From Chitinophagales bacterium (GTDB taxonomy: Bacteria; Bacteroidota; Bacteroidia; Chitinophagales; CAIOSU01), in contig JBBDNB010000049.1 in the NCBI GenBank assembly GCA_040877935.1, forward strand, positions 1-59,338: a stretch of 59,338 nt of DNA. Reading direction: 5' to 3'. Numbering within the stretch: the stretch's first letter is position 1; every line of letters begins with the position of its first letter. The position numbers and the translations under genes were made by a program. Of the stretch, positions 41,589 through 50,503 are shown one piece after another. The notes beneath the pieces were generated by a model that was given only the letters and a program-made list of their open reading frames with translations, was not told where the DNA came from and did not search any database.

Positions 41589-42533
41589 TCAGCTTCTTTC
41601 TTTTTTCTCTATAATTTCTACTAAAAACTTTTCGTCTAAGATATTTAAAAATTGAGCAGTAGCCTCGGAAATTTTAATAATAATGCCCGAATTTCGTTCG
41701 GCATCTGGCAATTTGCCAATTACTTTTACATAAACAGTTCTGTTGTTCATTAAGTTACGCACTTTGAGGATACTTCCCAATGCTGCGGATTTATGCTGTG
41801 CAAAAAAGTGCTCTCTGCCGCTATTGCTATAGGCATCTAGCCAGGTACCGACACCTCTTTCCACTTCATAAGATTGGTTTAGTGTATCAATATGTTCAAA
41901 TTTTTTCCGAAAAGCCAGCAATGCCTCTTTGTCAAACTGATCGAAAAAGCTGTGTGTCTTTGCACTGTCTGCTGTTGTGCGCTGTGTAGTGTCTGCTTTA
42001 AAAAGCGCCTTTTCATTGATCTGTGCAGATGAATCCTTTGCGATTTCAAATTGCACAGAAGGGTCGGTTTCCTTTTGAATATCTTCTATTTGTTGTGGGA
42101 TTTCCAATAACATCCCTATTCGCAGAGTGTCGCTTTTCAGGTCGTTCATCAATTTGATCTGTGCTGGGCTCACATTTTCATAAGCTCTTGCAATACTGTA
42201 TAGAGTCTCTCCCTGCTCTACTTTATGTGTAAAAAAAGCAGTACTGGTTTCCTGCATTTCTTGCTGTTCTTCCTTTTCAAGCGCAGCAAAAAGCGGAATG
42301 ATTAAAATTCGGTCAAAATCAATGCTGCTGCTTTCACTTAGGCGATTGGCTTTTTTCAATTCCTCAACAGACAAGCCATATTTTTTTGAAATGGAAAAAA
42401 GTGTTTCTCCCGGTTTTACTTTATGCAGGGTGTACTCATTATTCTCAATAACAATTTTGTTTTCACTTTCTTGAGCCTGTAATGGAGCAAGAAAAAAGAA
42501 AAACAAGCAAGAGATGATTAGAAATTGCTGCAT
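41589..42533 (-). CDS. Secreted LysM protein with RlpA-like C-terminal barrel
   Basis: 314 aa. Signal peptide FLIISCLFFFFLAPLQAQ. Two LysM domains (about 35-78, YTLHKVKPGETLFSISKKYGLSVEELKKAN; and about 98-142, THKVEQGETLYSIARAYENVSPAQIKLMN) for peptidoglycan binding, then a Ser/Thr-rich linker. The C-terminal domain near 225-312 has HKSAALGSILKVRNLMNNRTVYVKVIGKLP, resembling a double-psi beta-barrel of the RlpA type. The catalytic Asp expected in RlpA after the V-K-V strand is not evident, so lytic activity is doubtful. Divergent from the NfeD gene with 70 bases between starts. Confidence 0.85.
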   Translation of the reverse strand: MQQFLIISCLFFFFLAPLQAQESENKIVIENNEYTLHKVKPGETLFSISKKYGLSVEELKKANRLSESSSIDFDRILIIPLFAALEKEEQQEMQETSTAFFTHKVEQGETLYSIARAYENVSPAQIKLMNDLKSDTLRIGMLLEIPQQIEDIQKETDPSVQFEIAKDSSAQINEKALFKADTTQRTTADSAKTHSFFDQFDKEALLAFRKKFEHIDTLNQSYEVERGVGTWLDAYSNSGREHFFAQHKSAALGSILKVRNLMNNRTVYVKVIGKLPDAERNSGIIIKISEATAQFLNILDEKFLVEIIEKKERS

Positions 42534-42551
42534 AAGGAAGGAGATTTGTTC

Positions 42552-42559
42552 TATATTTG
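42552..42559 (+). promoter_or_regulatory. Candidate -7 element (TATATTTG) for the NfeD gene
   Basis: Perfect TAnnTTTG match 45 bases before the ATG at 42604, in the divergent gap. No TTG at the ideal upstream distance. Confidence 0.35.
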
Positions 42560-42603
42560 AATGAACACAAAATTAACCTGTAAATTACTCTATAGTTATA
42601 AAA

Positions 42604-43986
42604 ATGAGTTTCAAATTATTAACAAAGAAAACGCTTCTGTCCATTCTTTTGGTACACATGCTGCTGTTGTGTAGCAATCCATTTCTTTTGGCAGAAGAAA
42701 ATACCGAAAAATCCATTTATCATTTCAGGCTTGATGCTGATATTTTTCCCGCTGCGGAAAGAACAGTGAAAAATGCTTTAGAAGAAGCAGACTCCCAAAA
42801 AAGCGACTGGATTGTTATGGAACTCAACACCTTTGGCGGCATGGTAGATGTGGCCGATAAAATTTCCAGAGCCATTCAGGACAGCAAAATCCCGGTTGTG
42901 GTTTGGATCAATAAAAATGCAGCTTCTGCCGGAGCACTGATCTCGCTTTCCTGCGATTCAATATTTATGGCACCGGGCTCAAGTATTGGTGCCGCCACTG
43001 TTGTGAATCAAACCGGTGAACAAATGCCCGACAAGTATCAATCATACATGCGCAGCACCATGCGTTCACTTGCAGAATCATCTGGGCGCGACCCGAAAAT
43101 AGCTGAAGCTATGGTAGATGATCGCGTGCATATTCCCGGTGTAATCGATTCAGGCTACACTTTGACTTTCACTACTGAAGAAGCTATTGCCAATGGGTTT
43201 TGTGAAGCAAAAATGATCAATAAAGAAGCCGTATTCGAACATATTGCAGGTGAAAATTACCGGGTAAATACGTATGAAGCAAAATTTACCGATAAAGTCA
43301 TTTCATGGCTTACCCACCCTATGGTCAGCAGTGTATTGATTTTACTAATGCTTGGGGGCATATGGTTTGAATTGCAATCTCCGGGACTTGGCTTTCCGAT
43401 TGTTGCAGCGCTTGTTGGTGCAGTACTGTTTTTTATGCCACACTATTTAGAAGGCTTAGCTGAAAACTGGGAAATTCTGCTGTTTGTAGGAGGAATAGCA
43501 TTGCTCGGTGTTGAAATATTTGTTTTGCCCGGTTTTGGTATAGCAGGCATTGCCGGTATTGGGCTGATTGTATTTGCACTCACAATGGCAATGGTGCGCA
43601 ATATTGCTTTCGACTTTCACTTTGCCGAATTAGATGATATTCTTTTTGCACTCTTGAGGGTCGTTGGTATTGGTGGGGTTTTACTTACCGGGCTCTTGTT
43701 TTTTGGCGACAGAATTTTTAAGGGGAAATTGTTTGCAAAACTAATTCTACAATCTTCCCAATACAGATCGGAAGGTTATACTTCCTATAAAACGGAAGAT
43801 ATGGATCTGATCGGCAGAATAGCTATTGCAGCAACAGATATTCGCCCTACGGGAAAAATCAAAATAGACGGCAGGCTCTACAATGCCATAACCGATGGGG
43901 AAATTATTGACAAGGGCACTGAAGTAAAAGTAATGCGCATCAATGCGAGTCTGCTTGAAGTCATAAAAACCAGTGACGTGGCATGA
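42604..43986 (+). CDS. Long-form NfeD membrane serine protease (ClpP class)
   Basis: 460 aa. Signal peptide, then a ClpP/SppA-like domain (about 35-225) with GGMVDVADKISRAI, the catalytic Ser in NKNAASAGALISLSCD and a lysine in the following region (MPDKYQSYMRSTM). Then four to five transmembrane segments (VSSVLILLMLGGIWFELQSPGLGFP, GIALLGVEIFVLPGFGIAGIAG), and a C-terminal OB-fold NfeD domain (LIGRIAIAATDIRPTGKIKIDGRLYNAITDGEIIDKGTEVKV). These proteases cleave stomatin-type proteins; no stomatin gene is adjacent here. Confidence 0.92.
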   Translation: MSFKLLTKKTLLSILLVHMLLLCSNPFLLAEENTEKSIYHFRLDADIFPAAERTVKNALEEADSQKSDWIVMELNTFGGMVDVADKISRAIQDSKIPVVVWINKNAASAGALISLSCDSIFMAPGSSIGAATVVNQTGEQMPDKYQSYMRSTMRSLAESSGRDPKIAEAMVDDRVHIPGVIDSGYTLTFTTEEAIANGFCEAKMINKEAVFEHIAGENYRVNTYEAKFTDKVISWLTHPMVSSVLILLMLGGIWFELQSPGLGFPIVAALVGAVLFFMPHYLEGLAENWEILLFVGGIALLGVEIFVLPGFGIAGIAGIGLIVFALTMAMVRNIAFDFHFAELDDILFALLRVVGIGGVLLTGLLFFGDRIFKGKLFAKLILQSSQYRSEGYTSYKTEDMDLIGRIAIAATDIRPTGKIKIDGRLYNAITDGEIIDKGTEVKVMRINASLLEVIKTSDVA

Positions 43987-44119
43987 AACGAACATGAATA
44001 AATTTCAATCATTTATTTACATATAAGAGTGGTTGAAATTTTTCACGTGAGAGCGAAGCGGTTCCATGTGTGCAAAAATTTTTCTGCATTTTTGGAGCTT
44101 GCAGAAAAATTTTAAAGAC

Positions 44120-44839
44120 ATGAATATAACAGGAATAATTCCAGCGCGCTATGCTTCGAGTCGCTTGCCGGGTAAGCCCTTGCTGAAAATTGCAGGCAAA
44201 CCTATGATTCAATGGGTTTATGAACAAGCCTCCAAAGCAAAAAAACTCGATCGTGTGATTGTAGCTACCGATGATCAAAGAATTATGGATTGTGTAAAAG
44301 GCTTTGGAGGATCAGTGGTAATGACTTCAGCTGAACATAAAAACGGTACAGAACGCATTGCTGAAGTAGCTCAAAAATCCGAGAGTGATGCTTTTATCAA
44401 TATACAGGGTGATGAACCCTTTATAGCACCTGAACAGATTGATCAAATTGCGGCACTTCTTGAATCGGGAGCAGAAATAGCTACACTTGTAAAACAGATT
44501 TCCGCACAAGAAGAAATTCAAGATACGAATACCGTAAAAGTTGTGCGCAGCCTATCGGGTAAAGCATTGTATTTCAGCAGGCATCCCATTCCTTTTTACC
44601 GCAATAGCTCAGGTGAAAAAGTATTTTGGCAGCATATTGGCATTTACGGTTTTAACAAAGCTGTTTTGGCCCAACTTGTACAACTTCCTGTTAGCCCTTT
44701 GGAAAAGGCCGAATCACTGGAACAACTGAGGTGGCTAGAAAACGGATATGAGATTTATACCACAGTGACCAATATCAGCAATATATCCATCGATACCGAG
44801 CTTGACCTGCTACAAGCCCAAAAACTTTTAAAGCAATAA
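44120..44839 (+). CDS. kdsB: 3-deoxy-manno-octulosonate cytidylyltransferase
   Basis: Activates Kdo as CMP-Kdo for LPS inner-core synthesis, so the cell makes Kdo-containing LPS. 239 aa from ATG 44120; the frame opens 54 bases earlier, but MNITGIIPARYASSRLPGKPL is the family start. Further motifs are RVIVATDDQRIMD, TSAEHKNGTERIAEVA, FINIQGDEPFI, ALYFSRHPIPFYR and HIGIYGF. It follows NfeD by 133 bases and is followed by a strong terminator. Confidence 0.96.
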   Translation: MNITGIIPARYASSRLPGKPLLKIAGKPMIQWVYEQASKAKKLDRVIVATDDQRIMDCVKGFGGSVVMTSAEHKNGTERIAEVAQKSESDAFINIQGDEPFIAPEQIDQIAALLESGAEIATLVKQISAQEEIQDTNTVKVVRSLSGKALYFSRHPIPFYRNSSGEKVFWQHIGIYGFNKAVLAQLVQLPVSPLEKAESLEQLRWLENGYEIYTTVTNISNISIDTELDLLQAQKLLKQ

Positions 44840-44869
44840 AAGCCCCTCTCAAAAATGAAAGGGGCTTTT
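44838..44869. terminator. Terminator between kdsB and the first DUF4397 gene
   Basis: AAAAGCCCCT / AGGGGCTTTT stem, symmetric enough to serve both strands. An identical copy is at 46932-46963. Confidence 0.8.
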
Positions 44870-44885
44870 ATAGTAAAAAAGGAAG

Positions 44886-44903
44886 GGCGCACAGCCGTGC
44901 GCC
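44886..44903 (-). terminator. Second hairpin ending the DUF4397 transcript
   Basis: GGCGCAC / GTGCGCC with a 4-nt loop. On the minus strand it is followed by CTTCCTTTTTTA. An identical copy is at 46980-46997. Confidence 0.65.
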
Positions 44904-44911
44904 TCTATAAG

Positions 44912-46756
44912 TTATTGATTACTTACCACAACCGGTTTCACTACAAAACCTTTGTTGTCAATAATCATTTGCATAAAATAAGTACCTGAAGCCAATCCGG
45001 AAACATTGAATTCTTCGTAATTATTTCCTGTAGAAACAGTTCCCAAATCACGTGCTTCTATCAATCTACCTTTGGCATCAACAAATCTGATTTCAAAGGC
45101 ACTGCTTTCTTTCAGGCTGTAATTAACTCTCAGGAATTCAGCACTTGGGTTTGGATAAAGGCTGAGTTCATTAAATACCTCTACTTCTGAAACAGGAAGA
45201 TATAGTGCCAGTTGAAGTGCTGTAGCCACAGAAGCATTTGGGTCTTGGGTATTAACAGGCAATGCAGCATACAATGCAAATGGCGCACCATTTTGATTAG
45301 CATCGATATCTAAAAATCCGCTGGCAAAAACAGTAATCCCAAAAGTACCTGCTTGAGATAAACTAGCAGTATCTGTTACCAAAACATCCTGGGTAGCATT
45401 GTTTATAATATCAACAGTTACATCAACAGGTGTGAAACTGGTATAGCCATTGGGTGAAAAGTCACCGTAAGCGATGTCCTCCACCTCAGTACCCGGAAAC
45501 TCTCTTAAATCAATATCTACTGCTGGTGCATCTGTAGCGCCATGAAAAAACAATACATCTACATTGGTAGGCATTTGAGCCTGTTTTTTTGCCTGCTCAT
45601 AAACAAAAAATTCAAGACCGGTAGATTGTCCATTGGGGTTTGCTTCAAAATTTGCAGGATTTAGTAAACCACTAATTATCATAGAATAATTTTGATTTTC
45701 TACAAAGCCACCAGAATAATCAAGAGTTACCAAACTGTCTTCAATACCATTGCCTGAAGATGTGACAACTATTTTCAAAGGGATTTCCGCTGGTATATCC
45801 AAGTAAACAGAAGCCTGTCTAAAATCCAAGCTTACAGGATCAATTAGCTGATTGAAGTTTCCTGAAGTATCTTCAAAAACATGAACATCAACTGATGATA
45901 AACCAGGATCAGAAACATTATGTATAAATTGTGCAGCTGAATAAACCAGGGTATCACTTGGATTATCATAAACAGCATAAACAGGAAAAGGCAATACAGT
46001 TGCTAAATCTGCATTGGGGTCTTGAAAATTAATAGGTAATGCAGCATATAAAGCAAATGACGGAGCATTTTGATTGGCCGCAGTATCAATAAAACCACTT
46101 GTAAAAACGGTAATACCAGCTCCACCTGCAATTGCTAATGATGCAGAATAAGAAACAATTGAATCTCCTGTAGATTTATTTATTAAATCAATAATTACAT
46201 TCTGAGGTTGAAAGGATTCATAGCCGGAAGAAAAATTCCCATAAGCTATGCTATCAGATTGTGTTCCGGGCAGCTCTCTTATATTTATCTCAATAGACGG
46301 GGCATCAGGCGCGCCATTAAAAGTCAGGATATCAACATTCGTTTGAGGTTGTGCTTCAGGTCTTGCAGGTTGATAAATATAAAGATCAAGTGCAGTTGAG
46401 GCGCCATCTGGATTTGCAGTAAAATCATTTGGGTCTATCACACCATTTACAATAACAGAATAATTTTCTCCATCTATAAGTGAACCAATATTAAAATTTG
46501 CTATGGAACTTGCAACAGTAGTACTTGTATCAGGAGCAATATCAATAGTCACAGACACATTTGCCGGTATAGGCATATATACTGTTGCTTCTCTAAACGA
46601 AAAGTCATCAATACTTAAAACACCATTGACATATACATCAACAGTTTCAGCAGCAGGGTCAGGTGAATTGTGTATCACCTGTACGTTTGCATTTTGAGCT
46701 TGCAGCCCAAAAATCGCCAACAGGGACAACAATAAAGTAATACTTAGTTTTTTCAT
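44912..46756 (-). CDS. Secreted DUF4397-repeat protein with T9SS sorting domain, paralogue 1
   Basis: 614 aa. Signal peptide LSITLLLSLLAIFGLQAQ. Then four DUF4397-like beta-sandwich repeats. The first and third have the form VIHNSPDPAAETVDVYVNG and FIHNVSDPGLSSVDVHVFED; the second and fourth contain FNGAPDAPSIEINIRELPG and FHGATDAPAVDIDLREFPG. The last 90 residues are a T9SS type A domain (ELSLYPNPSAEFLRVNYSL, FVDAKGRLIEARDLG, GLASGTYFMQMI). They are identical to those of the paralogue at 47006, also at DNA level. Expected to be exported to the cell surface; ligand unknown. Confidence 0.9.
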   Translation of the reverse strand: MKKLSITLLLSLLAIFGLQAQNANVQVIHNSPDPAAETVDVYVNGVLSIDDFSFREATVYMPIPANVSVTIDIAPDTSTTVASSIANFNIGSLIDGENYSVIVNGVIDPNDFTANPDGASTALDLYIYQPARPEAQPQTNVDILTFNGAPDAPSIEINIRELPGTQSDSIAYGNFSSGYESFQPQNVIIDLINKSTGDSIVSYSASLAIAGGAGITVFTSGFIDTAANQNAPSFALYAALPINFQDPNADLATVLPFPVYAVYDNPSDTLVYSAAQFIHNVSDPGLSSVDVHVFEDTSGNFNQLIDPVSLDFRQASVYLDIPAEIPLKIVVTSSGNGIEDSLVTLDYSGGFVENQNYSMIISGLLNPANFEANPNGQSTGLEFFVYEQAKKQAQMPTNVDVLFFHGATDAPAVDIDLREFPGTEVEDIAYGDFSPNGYTSFTPVDVTVDIINNATQDVLVTDTASLSQAGTFGITVFASGFLDIDANQNGAPFALYAALPVNTQDPNASVATALQLALYLPVSEVEVFNELSLYPNPSAEFLRVNYSLKESSAFEIRFVDAKGRLIEARDLGTVSTGNNYEEFNVSGLASGTYFMQMIIDNKGFVVKPVVVSNQ

Positions 46757-46931
46757 GATTTAGGGTTTCGGTAAATGGTTGGATTTGATTGAATGCTTAA
46801 ATTTAAAGTAAAAAATCAGAAGCTTTGAATTATTGTCCATAATTAACTATAATGTTTTGAATTATCTTATTCGATACAAATATTCATTGTTTAATCGTAT
46901 AATTTTAATGCAAAACAAACAACGCTAAAGA

Positions 46932-46963
46932 AAAAGCCCCTCTCAAAAATGAAAGGGGCTTTT
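46932..46963. terminator. Terminator after the second DUF4397 gene (duplicate of 44838-44869)
   Basis: Same AAAAGCCCCT / AGGGGCTTTT stem, part of a 311-base block identical to 44838-45148. The second hairpin (GGCGCAC / GTGCGCC) follows at 46980-46997. Confidence 0.75.
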
Positions 46964-47005
46964 ATAGTAAAAAAGGAAGGGCGCACAGCCGTGCGCCTCT
47001 ATAAG

Positions 47006-48814
47006 TTATTGATTACTTACCACAACCGGTTTCACTACAAAACCTTTGTTGTCAATAATCATTTGCATAAAATAAGTACCTGAAGCCAATCCGGAAACAT
47101 TGAATTCTTCGTAATTATTTCCTGTAGAAACAGTTCCCAAATCACGTGCTTCTATCAATCTACCTTTGGCATCAACAAATCTGATTTCAAAGGCACTGCT
47201 TTCTTTCAGGCTGTAATTAACTCTCAGGAATTCAGCACTTGGATTTGGATAAAGGCTGAGCTCATTAAACACCTCTACTTCTGAAACAAAGGTGGGGTCA
47301 TAGTACGGTAATTGAAGTACATAACCAGTACCCAGGGCATTAATAGGCAAAGCAGCAAACAACCCAAAAGTTTCTCCCTGGCTGTCATCCACAAAACCAC
47401 TTGCAAAAACCGTTACTGCTGCGCCACCTGCAATTGACAATGTAGCTGTATGGGAAGTGATCGTATCACCCGTAGTTTCTTCTAAAACATCTAAAATAAT
47501 ATTCTGTGCAACAAAAGAAGCATAACCATTTGGAGAGAATTCACCATAGCTCAGCCCTTCAATCTCTGTACCTTGCAACTCCCGTATATCTATATCAATT
47601 GTAGGGGCATCTGTAGCTCCGTGAAAAGATAATACATCTACTTCTCCAGAGTTCTGTGCCTGGCCTCTGGCTTGATCATAAACATATAGATCAAAATCAA
47701 TTGAAGCTCCATCGGGGTTAGCAGTATAATCGTTTGGATCCAAAACTCCATTTGCAATTACAGAGTATAAAGTATTAGGAGCTGTTCCTGTGGCGCTGTA
47801 ATCCGAAATAACAGCCAATGAGTCTGCAAGGGTACCACCAGCCGGAACTGCTATGATTTTTAAAGGAACTTCAGATGGGAAAGGTGTATAAGGTGTAGCT
47901 TTTCTAAAACCTAGGTTATCAATATATTGAATAATGCCATTGTTTCCCGTCATTTGCTCTACTACATAGATATCAATTTCTTCAGTAGCAGGATCTGCCG
48001 CGTTGTTAATAAACTGTGCAGCAGAGTTAATTTCAGGTATTTTGATTACATCTCCAAGTGGCGTAGCAATATAAAGCCCAAAAGCACTTGATTGAGATTG
48101 ATCTAAAAAACCTGAAGCAAACACCACTCCGTTAGCTTCGTCTAAAAGACTTAAAGCGGCATAAAAAGTTCGAGGTTGCCCCATAAAGCCAGGTATAGGA
48201 TTATTGGACATGTCTCTTAATGTAACTAAACCATCATCAGCAGCTAACCTAACATAGGCAGGATTCCCTCCTTGTGAAGAAAATCCTTTAAAAGGTATAT
48301 TAGGCACTACAGTTCGAAGCGTCTGATCCGTTTCCAAAACAACAACATTCAATGTTGGTGCATCAAGAGCTCCATGTGCTATAAGTAAATCAACTGAGTC
48401 CGGTACTGGCAAAGCACTTGGTCCTCCAGCAGCAATCAACTGAAATGCAGTAGAAATTGTATCAGGATTACTTGGGTAAACAGCTGTATTAATAACTCCT
48501 GTAGCATGCAAAATATAACTCTGACCACTCATCAGTGGACTAAGTGATAATGTATCAAAAGCCGGAGCAGAAGATGTACTTGTATCAGAAGCAATCGCGA
48601 TTTCAATTGGAACACCTGAAGCTACAGTTAAGAATGGGGTAGCCTCTCTAAATGAAATGTTATCTAATTCAGAATAAAGCGAATCATTGATATAAACATC
48701 AAGTGTGGCAACACTAGTATCCGGTGAATTGTGAATCACCTGAACAAACGATTGAGCTTTGAGCCCCGTAAAGGCAAAAAGCGCGATTAATAAAGTAAAA
48801 CTTAATTTTTTCAT
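47006..48814 (-). CDS. Secreted DUF4397-repeat protein with T9SS sorting domain, paralogue 2
   Basis: 602 aa. Signal peptide LSFTLLIALFAFTGLKAQ. DUF4397-type repeats begin with FVQVIHNSPDTSVATLDVYIND, AAQFINNAADPATEEIDIYVVE and FHGATDAPTIDIDIRELQG. The C-terminal sorting domain is identical to paralogue 1 over about 93 residues, while the rest has clearly diverged (extra segments such as DGLVTLRDMSNNPIPGFMG). The upstream regions of both genes also resemble each other (GAATTATTGT ... AATTAACTATAAT), so the unit including its promoter was duplicated. Order and spacing suggest separate transcripts, each with its own terminator. Confidence 0.9.
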   Translation of the reverse strand: MKKLSFTLLIALFAFTGLKAQSFVQVIHNSPDTSVATLDVYINDSLYSELDNISFREATPFLTVASGVPIEIAIASDTSTSSAPAFDTLSLSPLMSGQSYILHATGVINTAVYPSNPDTISTAFQLIAAGGPSALPVPDSVDLLIAHGALDAPTLNVVVLETDQTLRTVVPNIPFKGFSSQGGNPAYVRLAADDGLVTLRDMSNNPIPGFMGQPRTFYAALSLLDEANGVVFASGFLDQSQSSAFGLYIATPLGDVIKIPEINSAAQFINNAADPATEEIDIYVVEQMTGNNGIIQYIDNLGFRKATPYTPFPSEVPLKIIAVPAGGTLADSLAVISDYSATGTAPNTLYSVIANGVLDPNDYTANPDGASIDFDLYVYDQARGQAQNSGEVDVLSFHGATDAPTIDIDIRELQGTEIEGLSYGEFSPNGYASFVAQNIILDVLEETTGDTITSHTATLSIAGGAAVTVFASGFVDDSQGETFGLFAALPINALGTGYVLQLPYYDPTFVSEVEVFNELSLYPNPSAEFLRVNYSLKESSAFEIRFVDAKGRLIEARDLGTVSTGNNYEEFNVSGLASGTYFMQMIIDNKGFVVKPVVVSNQ

Positions 48815-49480
48815 GGTTTAGGGTTTTGGTTAATAATTTGATTTGTTTGAATGGTTAAATTTAAAGTAAAAAAAGAAGGTTTGAATTATTGTTCAAATTA
48901 ACTATAATATTTTGATTTATCATACTCAATACAGGGATTCATTTTTAATCGTGTAATTTCTAAGTACACTAAAGACTCGGAAATTAATTAAATAGTTGTT
49001 TGTATAAGATTATGTAGAGCTTATCAATGAATCAATTTTCTAAAATTAATAAAAAGGGCTTATGCCGAAAAAATAATTCCCTCAAATTTCAGTGGATACT
49101 CCTTCAAAAATCAATGCCAGACAGATGTTTGAAAATGTGGATAAATAGTGGATATTTTCTATTTCCACAGCACGATCCATTGCTGTAATTGACTTTTAAA
49201 AGAAGCCCACCTCCTACTGTTGATAAGAACTTTTCCCGTTCTTCTATCTTAAAATTAATATTGTAATCCAGTTGGTCGAAGGACTAAAAGTTAAAACTTT
49301 TTGGAATGTTTGAGTGGCAATAAGCTCATTAGATGAATGGCTTTTTGCTGAACTCCTTATTGGCACAAGCTTAGGATTAGCAAGTGTTTTGAAAATTAGA
49401 TTTTACACACAAACATTGTTCAAAAGTCAGAACAATGAAGAATAAGAATTAGCGAAATTCAAAAGCAAAATAATCAAATT
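48815..49480. other. 666-base gap upstream of nrdB: DnaA-box-like site and an inverted repeat
   Basis: No reading frame looks coding. TGTGGATAA at 49136-49144 is an exact DnaA-box 9-mer, and a weaker inverted match (TTTCCACA) lies at 49161-49168. CATTGTTC, eight bases, GAACAATG at 49414-49437 is a perfect inverted repeat 44 bases before the nrdB ATG. TAGATTTT at 49397 is a one-mismatch -7 box. These could control the ribonucleotide reductase operon. Confidence 0.4.
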
Positions 49481-50455
49481 ATGGCACACAAAAATGAACC
49501 ATTATTAGAAGAAAGCAACAGCAGATTTGTACTGTTCCCCATTGAGTATGATGAAATATGGAATATGTACAAAAAAGCAGAAGCCAGTTTTTGGACCACT
49601 GAAGAAATCGACCTGAACCCCGATCTCAAAGACTGGGAGAAACTCAATGCCGATGAGCGACATTTTATCTCACATGTGCTCGCTTTTTTTGCTGCAAGTG
49701 ATGGTATAGTGAATGAAAACCTGGTACTCAACTTCATGAAAGAAGTACAGATTCCCGAAGCCCGTTGCTTTTACGGTTTCCAAATTGCCATAGAAAATAT
49801 TCATGCTGAAGCCTATAGTCTTTTGATCGATACCTATATTAAAGATCCGGTAGAAAAGGACAAAATGTTCAATGCCATAGATACCATTCCGTGTGTGAAG
49901 AAAAAAGCAGACTGGGCTATGAAGTGGATAGAAAACGCTCCTTCTTTTGCGCACAGACTGGTTGCTTTTGCAGCAGTAGAAGGCATTTTCTTTTCGGGCA
50001 GTTTCTGTTCTATTTTCTGGCTCAAGAAAAGAGGCCTCATGCCCGGCCTGTCATTCTCCAATGAACTCATTAGTCGTGATGAAGGCCTGCACTGCGATTT
50101 TGCCTGTTTGCTTTTCTCTATGATGAATGAAAAACCCGGTGATGAAGAAGTGCTCAGCATCATTACCGAGGCTGTTGAATTTGAAAAAGAATTTGTTTCT
50201 GACGCGCTACCCGTTTCTTTAATCGGTATGAATGCCGAATTGATGCAACAATACATTGAATTTGTAGCAGATCGCCTATTGATCAGCCTGGGGCAAGACA
50301 AACACTACCACAGCAAAAACCCTTTCCCCTGGATGGAACTCATATCCCTGCAAGGGAAAACCAATTTTTTCGAAAAAAGAGTAGGCGATTATCAAAAAGC
50401 CGGAGTAATGGCCGAAAAGGAAAAGCAGCAAATCACCTTTGACGAAGAATTTTAA
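49481..50455 (+). CDS. nrdB: Ribonucleoside-diphosphate reductase class I, small (beta) subunit
   Basis: Holds the di-metal centre and generates the radical used by NrdA to make deoxyribonucleotides. 324 aa. Ligand-bearing helices are [33 protein letters not shown] (Glu and His ligands, with the Tyr of AEAYS in the radical position), [14 protein letters not shown] and [17 protein letters not shown]. The C-terminus ends in ITFDEEF, the acidic/aromatic tail that docks to NrdA. It is followed by nrdA 48 bases downstream. Confidence 0.96.
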   Translation: MAHKNEPLLEESNSRFVLFPIEYDEIWNMYKKAEASFWTTEEIDLNPDLKDWEKLNADERHFISHVLAFFAASDGIVNENLVLNFMKEVQIPEARCFYGFQIAIENIHAEAYSLLIDTYIKDPVEKDKMFNAIDTIPCVKKKADWAMKWIENAPSFAHRLVAFAAVEGIFFSGSFCSIFWLKKRGLMPGLSFSNELISRDEGLHCDFACLLFSMMNEKPGDEEVLSIITEAVEFEKEFVSDALPVSLIGMNAELMQQYIEFVADRLLISLGQDKHYHSKNPFPWMELISLQGKTNFFEKRVGDYQKAGVMAEKEKQQITFDEEF

Positions 50456-50503
50456 TAAGCAATCCCCCAATACAAGAAATTAATCACCCATAAACCCATA
50501 GCT

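Noticed and set aside
49136-49168. Replication origin from DnaA-box-like words
   Set aside because: Only one exact box and one poor match, no AT-rich unwinding element with clustered boxes, and no dnaA or dnaN nearby.
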